This document shows, one piece after another, positions 46,700 to 57,025 of a stretch of DNA of 64,000 nucleotides. The translations under genes and the position numbers were made by a program. The notes below the pieces were generated by a model. That model was not told the origin of the DNA and made no database searches. It worked only from the letters and a program-made list of their open reading frames with translations. Position 1 is the stretch's first letter. Each line of letters begins with the position of its first letter. Origin of the DNA: Proteiniborus sp. MB09-C3 (lineage in GTDB: Bacteria > Bacillota > Clostridia > Tissierellales > Proteiniboraceae); NCBI RefSeq assembly GCF_030263895.1, contig NZ_CP127161.1, positions 2,914,001 to 2,978,000 of the forward strand. The letters run 5' to 3'.

Positions 46700-48115
46700 T
46701 TAATAATTTTGCTTCAAACTAAGAACTTCTTTCAATGCTCCTATAAACTGTTCATCATATTTTCTACTATTAAATTTATATGCATCTAAACCTTTTATTT
46801 GTTCCCAGCCTTCCCTAAGAATATTTTCAGCATCATCATATTTCTCTAGATTAATAAGTACATGACTTTGATTCATTAATTGCGCAATTCGTATATCAGC
46901 ATTAGAGCTATTAATATTATCATACAATCTTATTGCCTCACTAACATTTCCTTCCGCCATATGAATCTTAGATTTCATAAATAAAGCGTTATTACTAACC
47001 ACTTCACTTGATGATGTGCTCTCCCAACGATCTAAAGCTCTTAGCATTATATCTGTGTTTTCGATTAAATCAGAGAACTTTTTAAAGATAATCTGTAGTT
47101 CATCGTCAGTTACTATAGCACCATTGGCATATGAAGTAAATATTTCATCTATAAGTTGGGATTGATTATTATAAGCTTTACTCTCATATTTAATGAGGTA
47201 ATAATTTATCCCAATAATATTGTCATATTTATTTTTCTTTAATTCCTCTATGGTCTTTATAGGATCTGAGTCATATAAATGTTGCTCTTCAAAGGGTATG
47301 ATACCAACTAGAGACTCATACTCTAGCGTTTCAATAGCCCTTTTATAAAGCAAATCCTTAGCATCGAGCTTTCTATCTATATAGTCTCCAAATAAAGGAT
47401 ATTCCGTAGCGACATTACTGCTTTCTACAAGCGTTATATCTCCAATATATGATTTCTTCTGGTATTCCATATCTTTATATAATCTTTGAATAATTGTAAC
47501 TGATTCAGCCCTAGTAATATTATTTTCAGGTTTAAATGTTCCGTCTGGATTTCCAAAAATTATTCCATTTCTAGCCATTGATGTAATTTGATTATAGTAC
47601 TTGTAATTATCATCGATATCATTGAAGCTAATATTCTTTAAATCTATTGGCAAGGTGGTAAAAAAGTAAGTTAAAACTGTTGCTTCTTCTCTAGTTATTT
47701 TTTCATTAGGAAGAAAATTATCTCCAGAAAATATATCTTGAAACTTTACATAGCTGTTTTTATTATCTATAAACGACTTAACTCTAGAAATGTGATCATA
47801 TGCCCAAAAGCCACTATCTATGTCTAAATAGTCAAGAGCCTCATTTTCTAGCTGTTGATCATTGATTATTCCTTGTTTTTTTGCAGTTCTATAAAGTAAT
47901 GATACATACTCAGCTCTACTTATATCGCCATCTGGATTAAAGGAACCATCTTCATATCCATTTAGCAATTTTACAGTATTGGCTCCCCACATTATAGAAT
48001 CTTCTGCCCAATGGCCAAAAATATCGTAAAAATACATTCTTGCATATGTAATATTCAAGCTGAAAAATAATAATAAGCATGTAGTTATTGTGACAAATGT
48101 TTTTCTTAATCTCAT
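46700..48115 (-). CDS. S-layer homology (SLH) domain protein
   Basis: Exported 471-aa protein. Signal peptide to about residue 25 (LLLFFSLNITYA), then three SLH repeats in residues about 28-210: DIFGHWAEDSIMWG with GYEDGSFNPDGDISRAEYV, a weaker middle copy with FLPNEKITREEA, and GNPDGTFKPENNITRAESV. SLH repeats attach proteins to pyruvylated wall polymers. The C-terminal 260 residues are helical and contain TPR-like pairs (AEGNVSEAIRLYDNI, NLEKYDDAENILREG). Its specific role is unknown. Confidence 0.88.
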   Translation of the reverse strand: MRLRKTFVTITTCLLLFFSLNITYARMYFYDIFGHWAEDSIMWGANTVKLLNGYEDGSFNPDGDISRAEYVSLLYRTAKKQGIINDQQLENEALDYLDIDSGFWAYDHISRVKSFIDNKNSYVKFQDIFSGDNFLPNEKITREEATVLTYFFTTLPIDLKNISFNDIDDNYKYYNQITSMARNGIIFGNPDGTFKPENNITRAESVTIIQRLYKDMEYQKKSYIGDITLVESSNVATEYPLFGDYIDRKLDAKDLLYKRAIETLEYESLVGIIPFEEQHLYDSDPIKTIEELKKNKYDNIIGINYYLIKYESKAYNNQSQLIDEIFTSYANGAIVTDDELQIIFKKFSDLIENTDIMLRALDRWESTSSSEVVSNNALFMKSKIHMAEGNVSEAIRLYDNINSSNADIRIAQLMNQSHVLINLEKYDDAENILREGWEQIKGLDAYKFNSRKYDEQFIGALKEVLSLKQNY

Positions 48116-48150
48116 GAAATCCCCCCGTTAATTTATTCGATATATGATTA

Positions 48151-50310
48151 TTATACATATTTATTAATGATGTTAATTTCACTTTTTTCAAGTCCATATA
48201 GCCTAAAAAAATAGTTATTTATATAATTGATTTCTTCTTCAATTTCATGCTCTAGATATTTAACGTTACAATTAGACTCTTTGTTCCCTTCTATAGTATC
48301 TGTTTGTCCAAGTTCATAATATAAATTCATTATTTTCTTAACTTTATTCTCTATTGACTCCATTTCTACGCCAATTTTAATTTTTAGAGTCATGAGTTTA
48401 TTAGGATAATATTCATACATACCTTCATTCAACTTTTTTGCAACTGATTTAAAATAAAACTCAAATAGCGAAGAATTTAGGAAGGCTAACAAATATTCTA
48501 GAGATATTTTGTTTATATAATTGTCTCTGAGACTTATTATATATACATCAGCACTACAACACATTTCTCCATACTCTATTGTAAATTCATTAGCAGAGGC
48601 TTTATAAGGAAATAATATTTTAGGCTGCTTAAAAACCCCAACATCTCGTCCCCATTGAAGTTTATACCACTCCCTTGTACCAGCTAAACATTCTCTCCTA
48701 TTTTCAAGTCTATTCCTATAAGGTGCAATATGATTTATAGTATTTTTATACTCATCCAAATCATCAATCAAATCTGTGTATAAAACAAATCGTTTACTTT
48801 GAATATTTCTAAATTTCCTTACCTCACTATTTTTCACCCAAGGTTTGCAAATATCTTTTTCAAGGCTCTCTCTTTCGATAGTTTTAATATCTACGATAAA
48901 AGCCTTATCGCATCCAGTTATTATTCCTTGATTGCATAGGCAAACCTCATCTAAAAGATGTTCACCCTGAGCCTCTATTTTACAAAATAACTGTCTTTCC
49001 TCTTCACTTGCCAATAGCCATCCACTATCATCTAGTTTCTCTTGGCTAACATAATATTTTTCAAAATCTCTACTAAGCTCTAGATTCATTTTTTTAGGAA
49101 GTATGCCTTCCTTATGTCTATATACTAAAATGTTATCTTTGCTCGACTGTATTTTAAGGAGCTTAATTATTACCGGACTAATACCTATCCCCTTAAAAAT
49201 ATTTACTCCATAAAAATCTATTATCTCTTCTATTTTATATTTATTTTTTAGAAACTTTCTCAGATCCTTGGCTGAAGGTGCTTCAAGAAAATATCTTGAT
49301 GTTATAAAAATCAACTTCCCATTTTTGTTAAGAAGCTGGTATCCTTTTTTAAAGAAGCAATAGGAAATATCTGCTTTATCTGAATAAACATCATAATATA
49401 TATCTTGAAGTATTTTTCTATAGTCCTTATCAATGCTTTTATGGCCAATATAAGGAGGATTACCTATTACTAAATCATACTTACCCATGCTGCAATCTTC
49501 TAATATCATTTCCTCTAAATAATCTAATAGACTATAGTCCTTTTCCACTACAATGTCTTTATTGAATATATTAATTTCAAGATTGTCTCTTATCTCTCCT
49601 TTTAGCATCAGTGAAACTCTTGTCATATAGACTGCAAAGGGATCTATATCAAATCCTGTTAAATTGTTCTTCAATATAAATGAATGAAATCCATCTTTTA
49701 TCTCTTTTTCTAGCTTAGGATAGTTCTGAATTATAGCTGTACGGTTTTCATCAAATATTTGTTTTATTTTATCATAGGCTTCTAATAAGAAATACCCCGC
49801 ACCACAGGCTGGATCAACAACACTAAAATATGGATTTTCTATAATTGCTTCATCAGTTATCCCTAAAGAAATCATGTGTTTCACTATATATTCTGGTGTA
49901 TAAACCTGCCCTAGCAACTTTTCCTGCTTATTGGTAATAAAAGTCTCATAAAGTTCACCTAATGAAAATCTTGCTAATTCGTCTTTATCTATATCTTTAA
50001 GTACTTTAACAATATTAATTTTAAGTTCTTCATTTAATAATATCTTGTCATTAAATAATTTGTCTGCTTCCTTAAAATTTCTAGATAAAAATATTGAATA
50101 TGTTTTTTCAATTAGTTCTACGTCTATGTCTTCTGAACTAATACTCTTATTTTCTTTTAAATATTTAATGCCTAATACTGATTTACCTATAAAAAATAAA
50201 ATGCTTTTTATTCCTAGGATATAGATATCCACTTGTTCTTTATCTATCTTGTCTAAAGAATCCTTAGCAATTTTTTTTAAGATTAAAGTATAGATATTTT
50301 TAGTTCCCAC
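48151..50310 (-). CDS. Eco57I-type N6-adenine DNA methyltransferase with specificity domain
   Basis: 719 aa. GQVYTPEYIVKHMI (134-147), SAM-binding motif I VVDPACGAGYF (164-174) and catalytic NPPY (284-287) identify an N6-adenine methylase. The C-terminal 300 residues include a TaqI-like target-recognition region. The N-terminal 120 residues carry no PD-(D/E)XK motif that I can see, and no restriction gene is nearby, so it looks like an orphan or a type IIG-like enzyme without nuclease. The next gene encodes an RNase H-fold exonuclease, 25 bp upstream, which could be a partner. Confidence 0.85.
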   Translation of the reverse strand: MGTKNIYTLILKKIAKDSLDKIDKEQVDIYILGIKSILFFIGKSVLGIKYLKENKSISSEDIDVELIEKTYSIFLSRNFKEADKLFNDKILLNEELKINIVKVLKDIDKDELARFSLGELYETFITNKQEKLLGQVYTPEYIVKHMISLGITDEAIIENPYFSVVDPACGAGYFLLEAYDKIKQIFDENRTAIIQNYPKLEKEIKDGFHSFILKNNLTGFDIDPFAVYMTRVSLMLKGEIRDNLEINIFNKDIVVEKDYSLLDYLEEMILEDCSMGKYDLVIGNPPYIGHKSIDKDYRKILQDIYYDVYSDKADISYCFFKKGYQLLNKNGKLIFITSRYFLEAPSAKDLRKFLKNKYKIEEIIDFYGVNIFKGIGISPVIIKLLKIQSSKDNILVYRHKEGILPKKMNLELSRDFEKYYVSQEKLDDSGWLLASEEERQLFCKIEAQGEHLLDEVCLCNQGIITGCDKAFIVDIKTIERESLEKDICKPWVKNSEVRKFRNIQSKRFVLYTDLIDDLDEYKNTINHIAPYRNRLENRRECLAGTREWYKLQWGRDVGVFKQPKILFPYKASANEFTIEYGEMCCSADVYIISLRDNYINKISLEYLLAFLNSSLFEFYFKSVAKKLNEGMYEYYPNKLMTLKIKIGVEMESIENKVKKIMNLYYELGQTDTIEGNKESNCNVKYLEHEIEEEINYINNYFFRLYGLEKSEINIINKYV

Positions 50311-50335
50311 ATATTTCCCTCTTTTCTATTACTGA

Positions 50336-51349
50336 CTAAAATTTATTCTTGCTAAGCTCTTGCCATAGATATTTTATCAAAATCTCAATATTATCTGCTA
50401 AAATATTACCATTATGGCTAAGTATTAATATATTATCTGGCAAATTATACTTTAATCTATTGATTTCATTAGTATTCAGCTCTAGGACTTTTGAATCATA
50501 ATATATACATTTGCTCCCATCAGATAGTTTCCCACTTTCTATCTCTAGGCTAATCTGAATCTTGCCTGTTTGTGGACACCATTTGAATGTATGAGAAGTT
50601 CCATAATGCATTTCATCTGGTAAATTTAGAGTATTGGTTAAGCCTTCCACATGCATCATATTACCCTTACACTCAATGCTTTCTACTTCAACAGCTATAT
50701 CAATACTATAATTAAGATATTCTGTTTTAAAATTAATTCTACTTTTATAGTCTATAATATCAAATATCTTCATGATTTTTGGAAGATTATATATATCTTC
50801 GTAATTATGCCTTAAAATAATGTCCTTAATATTATTATTTTTTGTTTTAATATACTTATAATACATTTCTACACTTTCTTTACCGCTTATAGTGTCTTCT
50901 CGATTTATTCCTAATAATTTTTCTATACTCTTGAGATTATATTTTTCTAGGCCTAATAAGTTTTTCTTATTTCTAATAATCTTTAACATATCGATACTTT
51001 GAATATTTTTTATTTGATAATCTATGCTATGATGAACAAGCCTGCAATTAATAAAAGGTATATCAAAAGCATCACCATTAAAAGTAATCATTACTTCAAA
51101 ATCTGATACATATCTAATAAAATTACATAGTAGATTTTTTTCATCCTTTTCATCATTGCCAAAAAATTGTATGATTTCCGTTTTCGAATTATTAGTATAC
51201 AAGAGCCCAATTAGAATTATATGATTGTACTTTCTACTAAAACCTGTAGTTTCAATATCCATAAAACAAACTTTTCTATCTGCTATCTGATTTTTAAGCG
51301 TATCTGGAATATCAATTTGTTCATCTAATACATGCCTAATAACTTCCAT
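50336..51349 (-). CDS. RNase H-fold exonuclease, YprB-like
   Basis: 337 aa. The DEDD-type exonuclease motifs are visible: CFMDIETTG (Exo I), MITFNGDAFDIPF (Exo II) and RHNYEDIYNLPKI (Exo III). This matches the YprB ribonuclease-H-like family, found in many Firmicutes. The C-terminal 120 residues are beta-rich without known domain. It is co-directional with the methylase gene. DNA or RNA substrate unknown. Confidence 0.85.
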   Translation of the reverse strand: MEVIRHVLDEQIDIPDTLKNQIADRKVCFMDIETTGFSRKYNHIILIGLLYTNNSKTEIIQFFGNDEKDEKNLLCNFIRYVSDFEVMITFNGDAFDIPFINCRLVHHSIDYQIKNIQSIDMLKIIRNKKNLLGLEKYNLKSIEKLLGINREDTISGKESVEMYYKYIKTKNNNIKDIILRHNYEDIYNLPKIMKIFDIIDYKSRINFKTEYLNYSIDIAVEVESIECKGNMMHVEGLTNTLNLPDEMHYGTSHTFKWCPQTGKIQISLEIESGKLSDGSKCIYYDSKVLELNTNEINRLKYNLPDNILILSHNGNILADNIEILIKYLWQELSKNKF

Positions 51350-51460
51350 ACTTATCTTCCTTTCAATTTCACCATATGTATTACTACGTATTTTAGTAAA
51401 TTATATCAAAGAAATGTAATTGATGCTATGAAGAGAAAGTATGAAAATAGCTAACTATGC

Positions 51461-51506
51461 AAAAAAAAATACTACCTAAATGATTTAAATAATCAATTAG
51501 GTAGTA
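51461..51506 (-). terminator. Terminator of the pst-pho operon
   Basis: Stem TACTACCTAA / TTAGGTAGTA with a 17-nt loop followed on the minus strand by nine U. Overlaps the phoR stop codon. Confidence 0.88.
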
Positions 51507-53164
51507 AATTTGACTGTGATTTTAGTGCCAACATTGACAGTACTGCTTAATGATATTTTAGCATTATGCCGCTGAACAATATGCTTGACTATGGATAATC
51601 CAAGTCCTGTTCCACCTGTAGATTTAATACGGCTCTTGTCTACACGATAAAACCGCTCAAAAATACGATTTTGATATTTCTCTGGAATTCCAATACCAGT
51701 ATCTTCAACAGATAGTATGGCATATTTATCTTCGGCCTTCACAGTTACAATTACATTACCATTAGGTTTATTGTAGCGAATAGCATTGTCACAAAGATTA
51801 TATATAAGCTCTTCCATCATACTAGGATTAGCAAATATTTTACATGATTCGCCTACAACCTCCATAGATATTTTTTTCTTTTGAGCAGGCACTAATAGCA
51901 TGTTTTTACATTCCTTAGCTATCTCTAACAAGTCTACCTGTTCAAGCTGTAGTTCTGCGCTAGTCTCATCTAACTCAGATAGCTTGATGATATCATTTAT
52001 AAGCAATATTAGACGGGCAGCTTCATTGTGTATTTTTTTAGCAAAATCCTTTATATCTTCTTGCTTTGCTATGCCATTTTCTATTATTTCTGCATATCCA
52101 GAAATAGAAGTAAGAGGTGTTTTTAATTCATGAGATACATTTGCCGTAAATTCTCGTCTAATTTTTTCACTTTCCTTTTTTTCTGTGACATCTAACAAGA
52201 TACACATAACGCCAATAATTTCATCCTTGTCATAGACAGGATTAGTAAAGACCTGTAGGCACTTGCCATTGATAAAAATGTCATCAGATATACTCTCACC
52301 TTTAACTGCATAGTTGATGCTGTTGTTTAAAGGCTCATTACGTGAAAGATACAAAATATTCTTACCTAAATAATCTATTTCCTTTGCAGAAAGCAGACGA
52401 ATTGCACTATGATTAACAGATAAAATATTCTTATCAATACTTAGCAGTAAAAATCCCTCAGACATATTTTCCAATATCATTTGAATTTTATTTTTTTCCT
52501 GCTCTATATTCTCCATCTGCCTTATAATACGTATGTTTTGCATTTTAATTATTTTAGCAAAAGGAATCAGTTCATCATAGGCTAAATTGTTCTCTAGTGA
52601 GTCTATATTTTCTGCCATTTTTTCGATAGGATTAATGATTCGTTCAGTTAGGGCATTAGAAAGCAAAAGACATAGTAGAAATATAATCATTCCAATCCCT
52701 ATGATGAGTGGAAAAACTCCTAGAAATAAAGCCAAAATGCTATGAGTCTGTCTTGAAACACGCAAAATGTTACCATCTTGCAATAGCATTGCATAATAAA
52801 AGGTATTATTTTCTAAGGTGTTAGAATAACGAACTGCTTCACCTGTACCTGTTTTTATAGCCTCAACAATTTCAGGACGATTACTATGATTATCCATTTG
52901 ATTAGTATTAGCATCACTTTCATAAATAACCTTACCATCTGGATTAATAATGGTAATACGTATCTCTTGAGACTTAGTTTCATAAAATTGAATATTATGG
53001 CCAGAGAGAACATAGTTTTCTCCTAATAGTCCCGCATAAATTCTTAAATCTCTCTTAGTCTGCTGTTCAATAAGTCCATAGTATATCATCATAGTAAATA
53101 TAGTAGTAAGCAAAATAGATATACCACCAACAAGATATAAATGAAAATTAATTTTTCTCCTCAT
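51497..53164 (-). CDS. phoR: Phosphate-sensing histidine kinase PhoR
   Basis: 555-aa membrane kinase. Two membrane helices (about 8-28 and 145-170) flank an extracytoplasmic domain. After them come a HAMP-like linker, a PAS domain (about 220-320), HisKA with the phospho-His in FTANVSHELKTPLTS, and the ATPase domain with N box (NLCDNAIRYNKPNG), DTGIGIP and GGTGLGLSI. Last gene of the operon, one base from phoP. Senses phosphate starvation together with PhoU and Pst. Confidence 0.92.
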   Translation of the reverse strand: MRRKINFHLYLVGGISILLTTIFTMMIYYGLIEQQTKRDLRIYAGLLGENYVLSGHNIQFYETKSQEIRITIINPDGKVIYESDANTNQMDNHSNRPEIVEAIKTGTGEAVRYSNTLENNTFYYAMLLQDGNILRVSRQTHSILALFLGVFPLIIGIGMIIFLLCLLLSNALTERIINPIEKMAENIDSLENNLAYDELIPFAKIIKMQNIRIIRQMENIEQEKNKIQMILENMSEGFLLLSIDKNILSVNHSAIRLLSAKEIDYLGKNILYLSRNEPLNNSINYAVKGESISDDIFINGKCLQVFTNPVYDKDEIIGVMCILLDVTEKKESEKIRREFTANVSHELKTPLTSISGYAEIIENGIAKQEDIKDFAKKIHNEAARLILLINDIIKLSELDETSAELQLEQVDLLEIAKECKNMLLVPAQKKKISMEVVGESCKIFANPSMMEELIYNLCDNAIRYNKPNGNVIVTVKAEDKYAILSVEDTGIGIPEKYQNRIFERFYRVDKSRIKSTGGTGLGLSIVKHIVQRHNAKISLSSTVNVGTKITVKFTT

Positions 53165-53165
53165 A

Positions 53166-53834
53166 TCAATCCCCTATTTTATATCCGACATTTCGTACAG
53201 TTTTTATTGCTTTTCCTCCTATTCCAAGCTTTTGACGCAGTGTTTTTATGTGCATATCTACAGTTCTGCTTTCTCCCTCAAATTCAAAGCCCCATACCTG
53301 CTCCATTATTCTATCTCTTGATAGAACAATTCCTTGATTATGAAGCAAGTATTTGAGCAGTTCAAACTCTTTAAAGGTTAGTTCGCAGTCTTTACCTTTA
53401 ACTGTAACACGATGCCTTTCATCATCAAGAATAATATCTCCGAAACTCAAGACTCTAATATTATCTGATTGTCGAGCTCGTCGCAATAAAGCCTTAACAC
53501 GAGAAATTAGTTCCATTACACCAAATGGCTTAGAAATATAGTCGTCAGCACCAGCATCCAACCCCTTTACCTTATCCAGCTCAGTAGTTTTAGCTGTAAC
53601 CATAATTATTGGTATATTTTTTGTTCTTTCCTGATTACGTAGATTTCTTAAAATACTAATCCCATCTTCATCAGGCAACATAATATCTAGCAAAACAAGA
53701 TCTGGCAACAGCTCTTTACATGCATTATAAAAATCAGAGCTATTTTCGAAGGATTTTACTATATAGCCACTGCTTTGCAATGCATAACTCTCTAATTCTC
53801 GTATGTTTTTATCATCTTCTACAATATAAATCAT
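53166..53834 (-). CDS. phoP: Phosphate response regulator PhoP/PhoB
   Basis: 222-aa OmpR/PhoB-family regulator. Receiver domain with acidic pair (VEDDKN), phospho-Asp in LVLLDIMLPDEDG, Thr in IIMVTAKT and Lys in DDYISKPFG. Winged-helix DNA-binding domain at about 130-220 (FKEFELLKYLLHNQGIV ... RTVDMHIKTLRQKLG). It should bind the direct repeats before pstS. Overlaps phoU by one base. Confidence 0.93.
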   Translation of the reverse strand: MIYIVEDDKNIRELESYALQSSGYIVKSFENSSDFYNACKELLPDLVLLDIMLPDEDGISILRNLRNQERTKNIPIIMVTAKTTELDKVKGLDAGADDYISKPFGVMELISRVKALLRRARQSDNIRVLSFGDIILDDERHRVTVKGKDCELTFKEFELLKYLLHNQGIVLSRDRIMEQVWGFEFEGESRTVDMHIKTLRQKLGIGGKAIKTVRNVGYKIGD

Positions 53835-54490
53835 TATAATATCCTTTCGTTTTTATGTTTTCCTGTTATAGAAAAAGCAACCCATTCTGCAATATTTACT
53901 GCATGATCACCTATACGTTCAAAATACTTAGCAACCATTAATAGGTCTACTGCCTGTTCTCCACTTTCAGCATTTTCACGAATTAAAGCAATTAGTTCAT
54001 TCTTTACAGTATTAAATAAATCATCTACAACATCATCATAATCTTCAACTTCATAGGCTAATACTAAATCACGTGCTACGAAAGCATCAATACTGTCCTT
54101 TACCATTTTTGTAGTAGCTTGAGCCATTTGGTGAACATGTTCAAGATTTTTAATGTACTCCTTGTCCTTCAATCTAAGCGTGATTTCTGAAATATCTGAA
54201 GCATGGTCGCCTATACGCTCCATATCAGTTATCATTTTTAGTGCAGTGGAAACCAAGCGCAAATCTGATGCTACTGGCTGCTGCTGTAATAATATCTTTA
54301 AGCATCTGCTTTCGATTTCCTTCTCTTTTTCATCTATTATTTCATCAAAATTAATTGCTTCCTTTGCCAAAATCTCATCCTTATTAATCAATGCTTCAAC
54401 TGCTTTTTTAATTGCATTTTCAATGAGTAAACCCATTTCTATTAGCTCTGTGTTTAGTAATTCCAATTCTCTATCAAATCTATTACGCAT
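53834..54490 (-). CDS. phoU: Phosphate uptake regulator PhoU
   Basis: 218 aa, all helical, with two PhoU repeats. Each holds the metal-binding E(D)xxxD pattern: TDMERIGDHASDIS near 90 and KYFERIGDHAVNIAEW near 195. PhoU links Pst activity with PhoR signalling. It lies 5 bp after pstB. Confidence 0.94.
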   Translation of the reverse strand: MRNRFDRELELLNTELIEMGLLIENAIKKAVEALINKDEILAKEAINFDEIIDEKEKEIESRCLKILLQQQPVASDLRLVSTALKMITDMERIGDHASDISEITLRLKDKEYIKNLEHVHQMAQATTKMVKDSIDAFVARDLVLAYEVEDYDDVVDDLFNTVKNELIALIRENAESGEQAVDLLMVAKYFERIGDHAVNIAEWVAFSITGKHKNERIL

Positions 54491-54495
54491 AACTT

Positions 54496-55248
54496 TTAAC
54501 CAAACCTCCCTGTAATATAGTCTTCAGTACGTTTATCCCTTGGCATAGAAAATAATTCCTCAGTAACACCATATTCAATTATCTCTCCAAGCAGAAAGAA
54601 AGCTGTTTTATCTGATACCCTAGCTGCCTGCTGCATATTATGCGTAACCATAATAATAGTATAATCATTTTTTAATTCAAGTACAAGGTCTTCAATCTTT
54701 GAGGTTGAAATAGGATCTAGGGCTGAGGTAGGCTCATCCATGAGCAGAACCTCTGGGTGGATTGCTAAAGCTCTTGCTATACAAAGCCTTTGCTGCTGTC
54801 CACCTGATAAGTCTAGAGCGTTCTTTTTTAATCTGTCTTTGACTTCATCCCATATTGCTGCGCTTTTTAAAGAGGTTTCCACAATTTCGTCTAGCTTCAT
54901 TTTCGAACGAATTCCATGAGTTCTTGGTCCAAAGGCAATATTGTCATATACACTCATAGGAAAAAGATTAGGTTTTTGAAATACCATACCGACACGCTTA
55001 CGAAGTTGGTTAATATCTATATCTCCATAAATATTTTCTCCATCAAGAAGTACTTCTCCTGTAATTTTGCAATTTTCTACCAAATCATTCATACGATTAA
55101 GAGTTTTTAGTAAAGTAGATTTACCACATCCTGATGGACCGATGAAAGCAGTAATTTCGTTGCTCTGTATTGTCAGATTTACACCTTTAAGTCCCATAAA
55201 TTCCCCATAATAGAGTTTCAAATCATTTATTTTAAATTTATCTTTCAT
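54496..55248 (-). CDS. pstB: Phosphate ABC transporter ATPase PstB
   Basis: 250 aa. Walker [22 protein letters not shown], signature [15 protein letters not shown], Walker [16 protein letters not shown] and H-loop VTHNMQQA. The NRMND stretch after Walker A is a PstB hallmark. Lies 5 bp from pstA and phoU. Confidence 0.95.
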   Translation of the reverse strand: MKDKFKINDLKLYYGEFMGLKGVNLTIQSNEITAFIGPSGCGKSTLLKTLNRMNDLVENCKITGEVLLDGENIYGDIDINQLRKRVGMVFQKPNLFPMSVYDNIAFGPRTHGIRSKMKLDEIVETSLKSAAIWDEVKDRLKKNALDLSGGQQQRLCIARALAIHPEVLLMDEPTSALDPISTSKIEDLVLELKNDYTIIMVTHNMQQAARVSDKTAFFLLGEIIEYGVTEELFSMPRDKRTEDYITGRFG

Positions 55249-55253
55249 AGCTG

Positions 55254-56120
55254 TTATCCTTTCACTATTTTTTTCGCCACGTATGCTGAAAGCCAGTTGA
55301 TAAATAAAACTATAATAAGTAATACTACAGCTGTAGCATACGCCTTATCAGTATGCAATCCTTCGCTAGAAAGTGCGTACATATGAATGGCAAGGGTCCG
55401 TCCTGAGGAAAGTAAATTTGATGGTATTTCAGCTACAGTACCTGCCGTATACATTAGTGCCGCTGTTTCTCCAACAATTCTCCCAATGGCAAGAATAATT
55501 CCTGCCAATATTCCAGGAAGAGCAGATGGCAGCACGATTCTAAATACAGTTCTTAATTTTCCAGCACCCAGACCATAGCTACCTTCACGAAATGAATCAG
55601 GTACTGCTTTTAATGCTTCTTCAGTAGTACGCATAATTAGTGGCAATATCATAATAGCAAGGGTAAAGGCACCAGCCAGCAATGAAAAACCCCATCCAAG
55701 TGTTGTTACAAAAAATAGCAATCCAAATAATCCATATACTATAGAAGGTATACCCGAAAGGGTTTCTGTAGTTAATCGGACTATTCTAGTAATTCTGTTG
55801 CCACGTTTAGCATACTCTATCAAATAAATTGCTGAAAAGATTCCTAATGGAACTGCTATAAGCAATGACAGCACAACCATAATTATGGTATTTATTATAG
55901 CTGGCATAAGAGAAACATTTTCTGTAGTATATTTCCACGAAAAAAGATCAAGGGAAATATGTGGAACACCTTTAATTAACATATAACCAATTAGAAATAA
56001 TAGGATTGTAAAAGTCAGAATAGCTGATATTGTCACCATCAAAAACAGTATCATAGATAATGGGTTTTTCTTATATGCCTTTACCTGACTCTTAAAAGTC
56101 TGTTTGTTAATATGCTCCAT
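55254..56120 (-). CDS. pstA: Phosphate ABC transporter permease PstA
   Basis: 288-aa membrane protein with about six helices. The coupling motif [38 protein letters not shown] fits PstA, and [12 protein letters not shown] is a family signature. Start abuts the pstC stop. Confidence 0.94.
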   Translation of the reverse strand: MEHINKQTFKSQVKAYKKNPLSMILFLMVTISAILTFTILLFLIGYMLIKGVPHISLDLFSWKYTTENVSLMPAIINTIIMVVLSLLIAVPLGIFSAIYLIEYAKRGNRITRIVRLTTETLSGIPSIVYGLFGLLFFVTTLGWGFSLLAGAFTLAIMILPLIMRTTEEALKAVPDSFREGSYGLGAGKLRTVFRIVLPSALPGILAGIILAIGRIVGETAALMYTAGTVAEIPSNLLSSGRTLAIHMYALSSEGLHTDKAYATAVVLLIIVLFINWLSAYVAKKIVKG

Positions 56121-56974
56121 TATATTTTCCTCCTTGTTAGCATCGAAAAAATAAAATTGATGATGAGAATAAATGCGAACAGCACTACTGCTGTAGCAAT
56201 AAGTGCTCCTCGATGCAAATCGGCCGCATAACCCATTTCTATAACAATATTAGCTGTTAAGGTTCTAATACCCTTCAATAATCCTGCTGGCATTCTCGCT
56301 TGATTTCCTGCTACCATAATTACAGCCATAGTCTCACCGATTGCCCTTCCAATTCCAAGCACTATACTTGCAATTATTCCTGATTTTGCAGCAGGTAGAG
56401 TCGCGAAAAATATACTTCTCTCTCTACTTGCTCCTAATGATAATGCCCCTTCATAATAGCTATCAGGAACAGCACGAATGGCCGACTCGCTTACTTCAAT
56501 TATAGTAGGTAGTATCATAATTCCAAGTAAAATAGAGGCTGTTAATATGCTGCTTCCATTACCACCAAATACATTTCTTACAAATGGAACTATTACTACA
56601 AGTCCAAAAAATCCATATACAACTGAGGGGATTCCCGCCAACAATCCTACTGCTGGTTTTAAAATTTTATGGATTTTTTTTGGACAAAATTTAGCCATGA
56701 AAACAGCTGTTAAAACACCAATTGGTGCACCAATAATAAGTGCACCTATGGTAACATATATGCTGCCAAGTATCATTGGAAAGATACCATAAGCCGCTGG
56801 CTCATTTCCTGGTGACCAATCTTTTCCTAAAAGAAATTGAAATACACCTATCTTGCTCATAGCAGGAATACCGTTAGCGAACAGAAAAATACAAATTAAT
56901 GCTACGGCAATAATAGAAGCTAGAGCAGCGATTAAAAATACATTTTTCATTAATACTTCTTTGAAATTTTTCAT
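56120..56974 (-). CDS. pstC: Phosphate ABC transporter permease PstC
   Basis: 284-aa membrane protein with about six helices. Signatures LLAGIPSVVYGFFGL and ESAIRAVPDSYYEGALSLGASRERSIFF are typical. It is 51 bp after pstS and touches pstA. Confidence 0.94.
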   Translation of the reverse strand: MKNFKEVLMKNVFLIAALASIIAVALICIFLFANGIPAMSKIGVFQFLLGKDWSPGNEPAAYGIFPMILGSIYVTIGALIIGAPIGVLTAVFMAKFCPKKIHKILKPAVGLLAGIPSVVYGFFGLVVIVPFVRNVFGGNGSSILTASILLGIMILPTIIEVSESAIRAVPDSYYEGALSLGASRERSIFFATLPAAKSGIIASIVLGIGRAIGETMAVIMVAGNQARMPAGLLKGIRTLTANIVIEMGYAADLHRGALIATAVVLFAFILIINFIFSMLTRRKI

Positions 56975-57025
56975 ATTTTTCTCCTAAACATAAAGGGTTT
57001 ATTTGACTTTATTTCAATAATTCCA

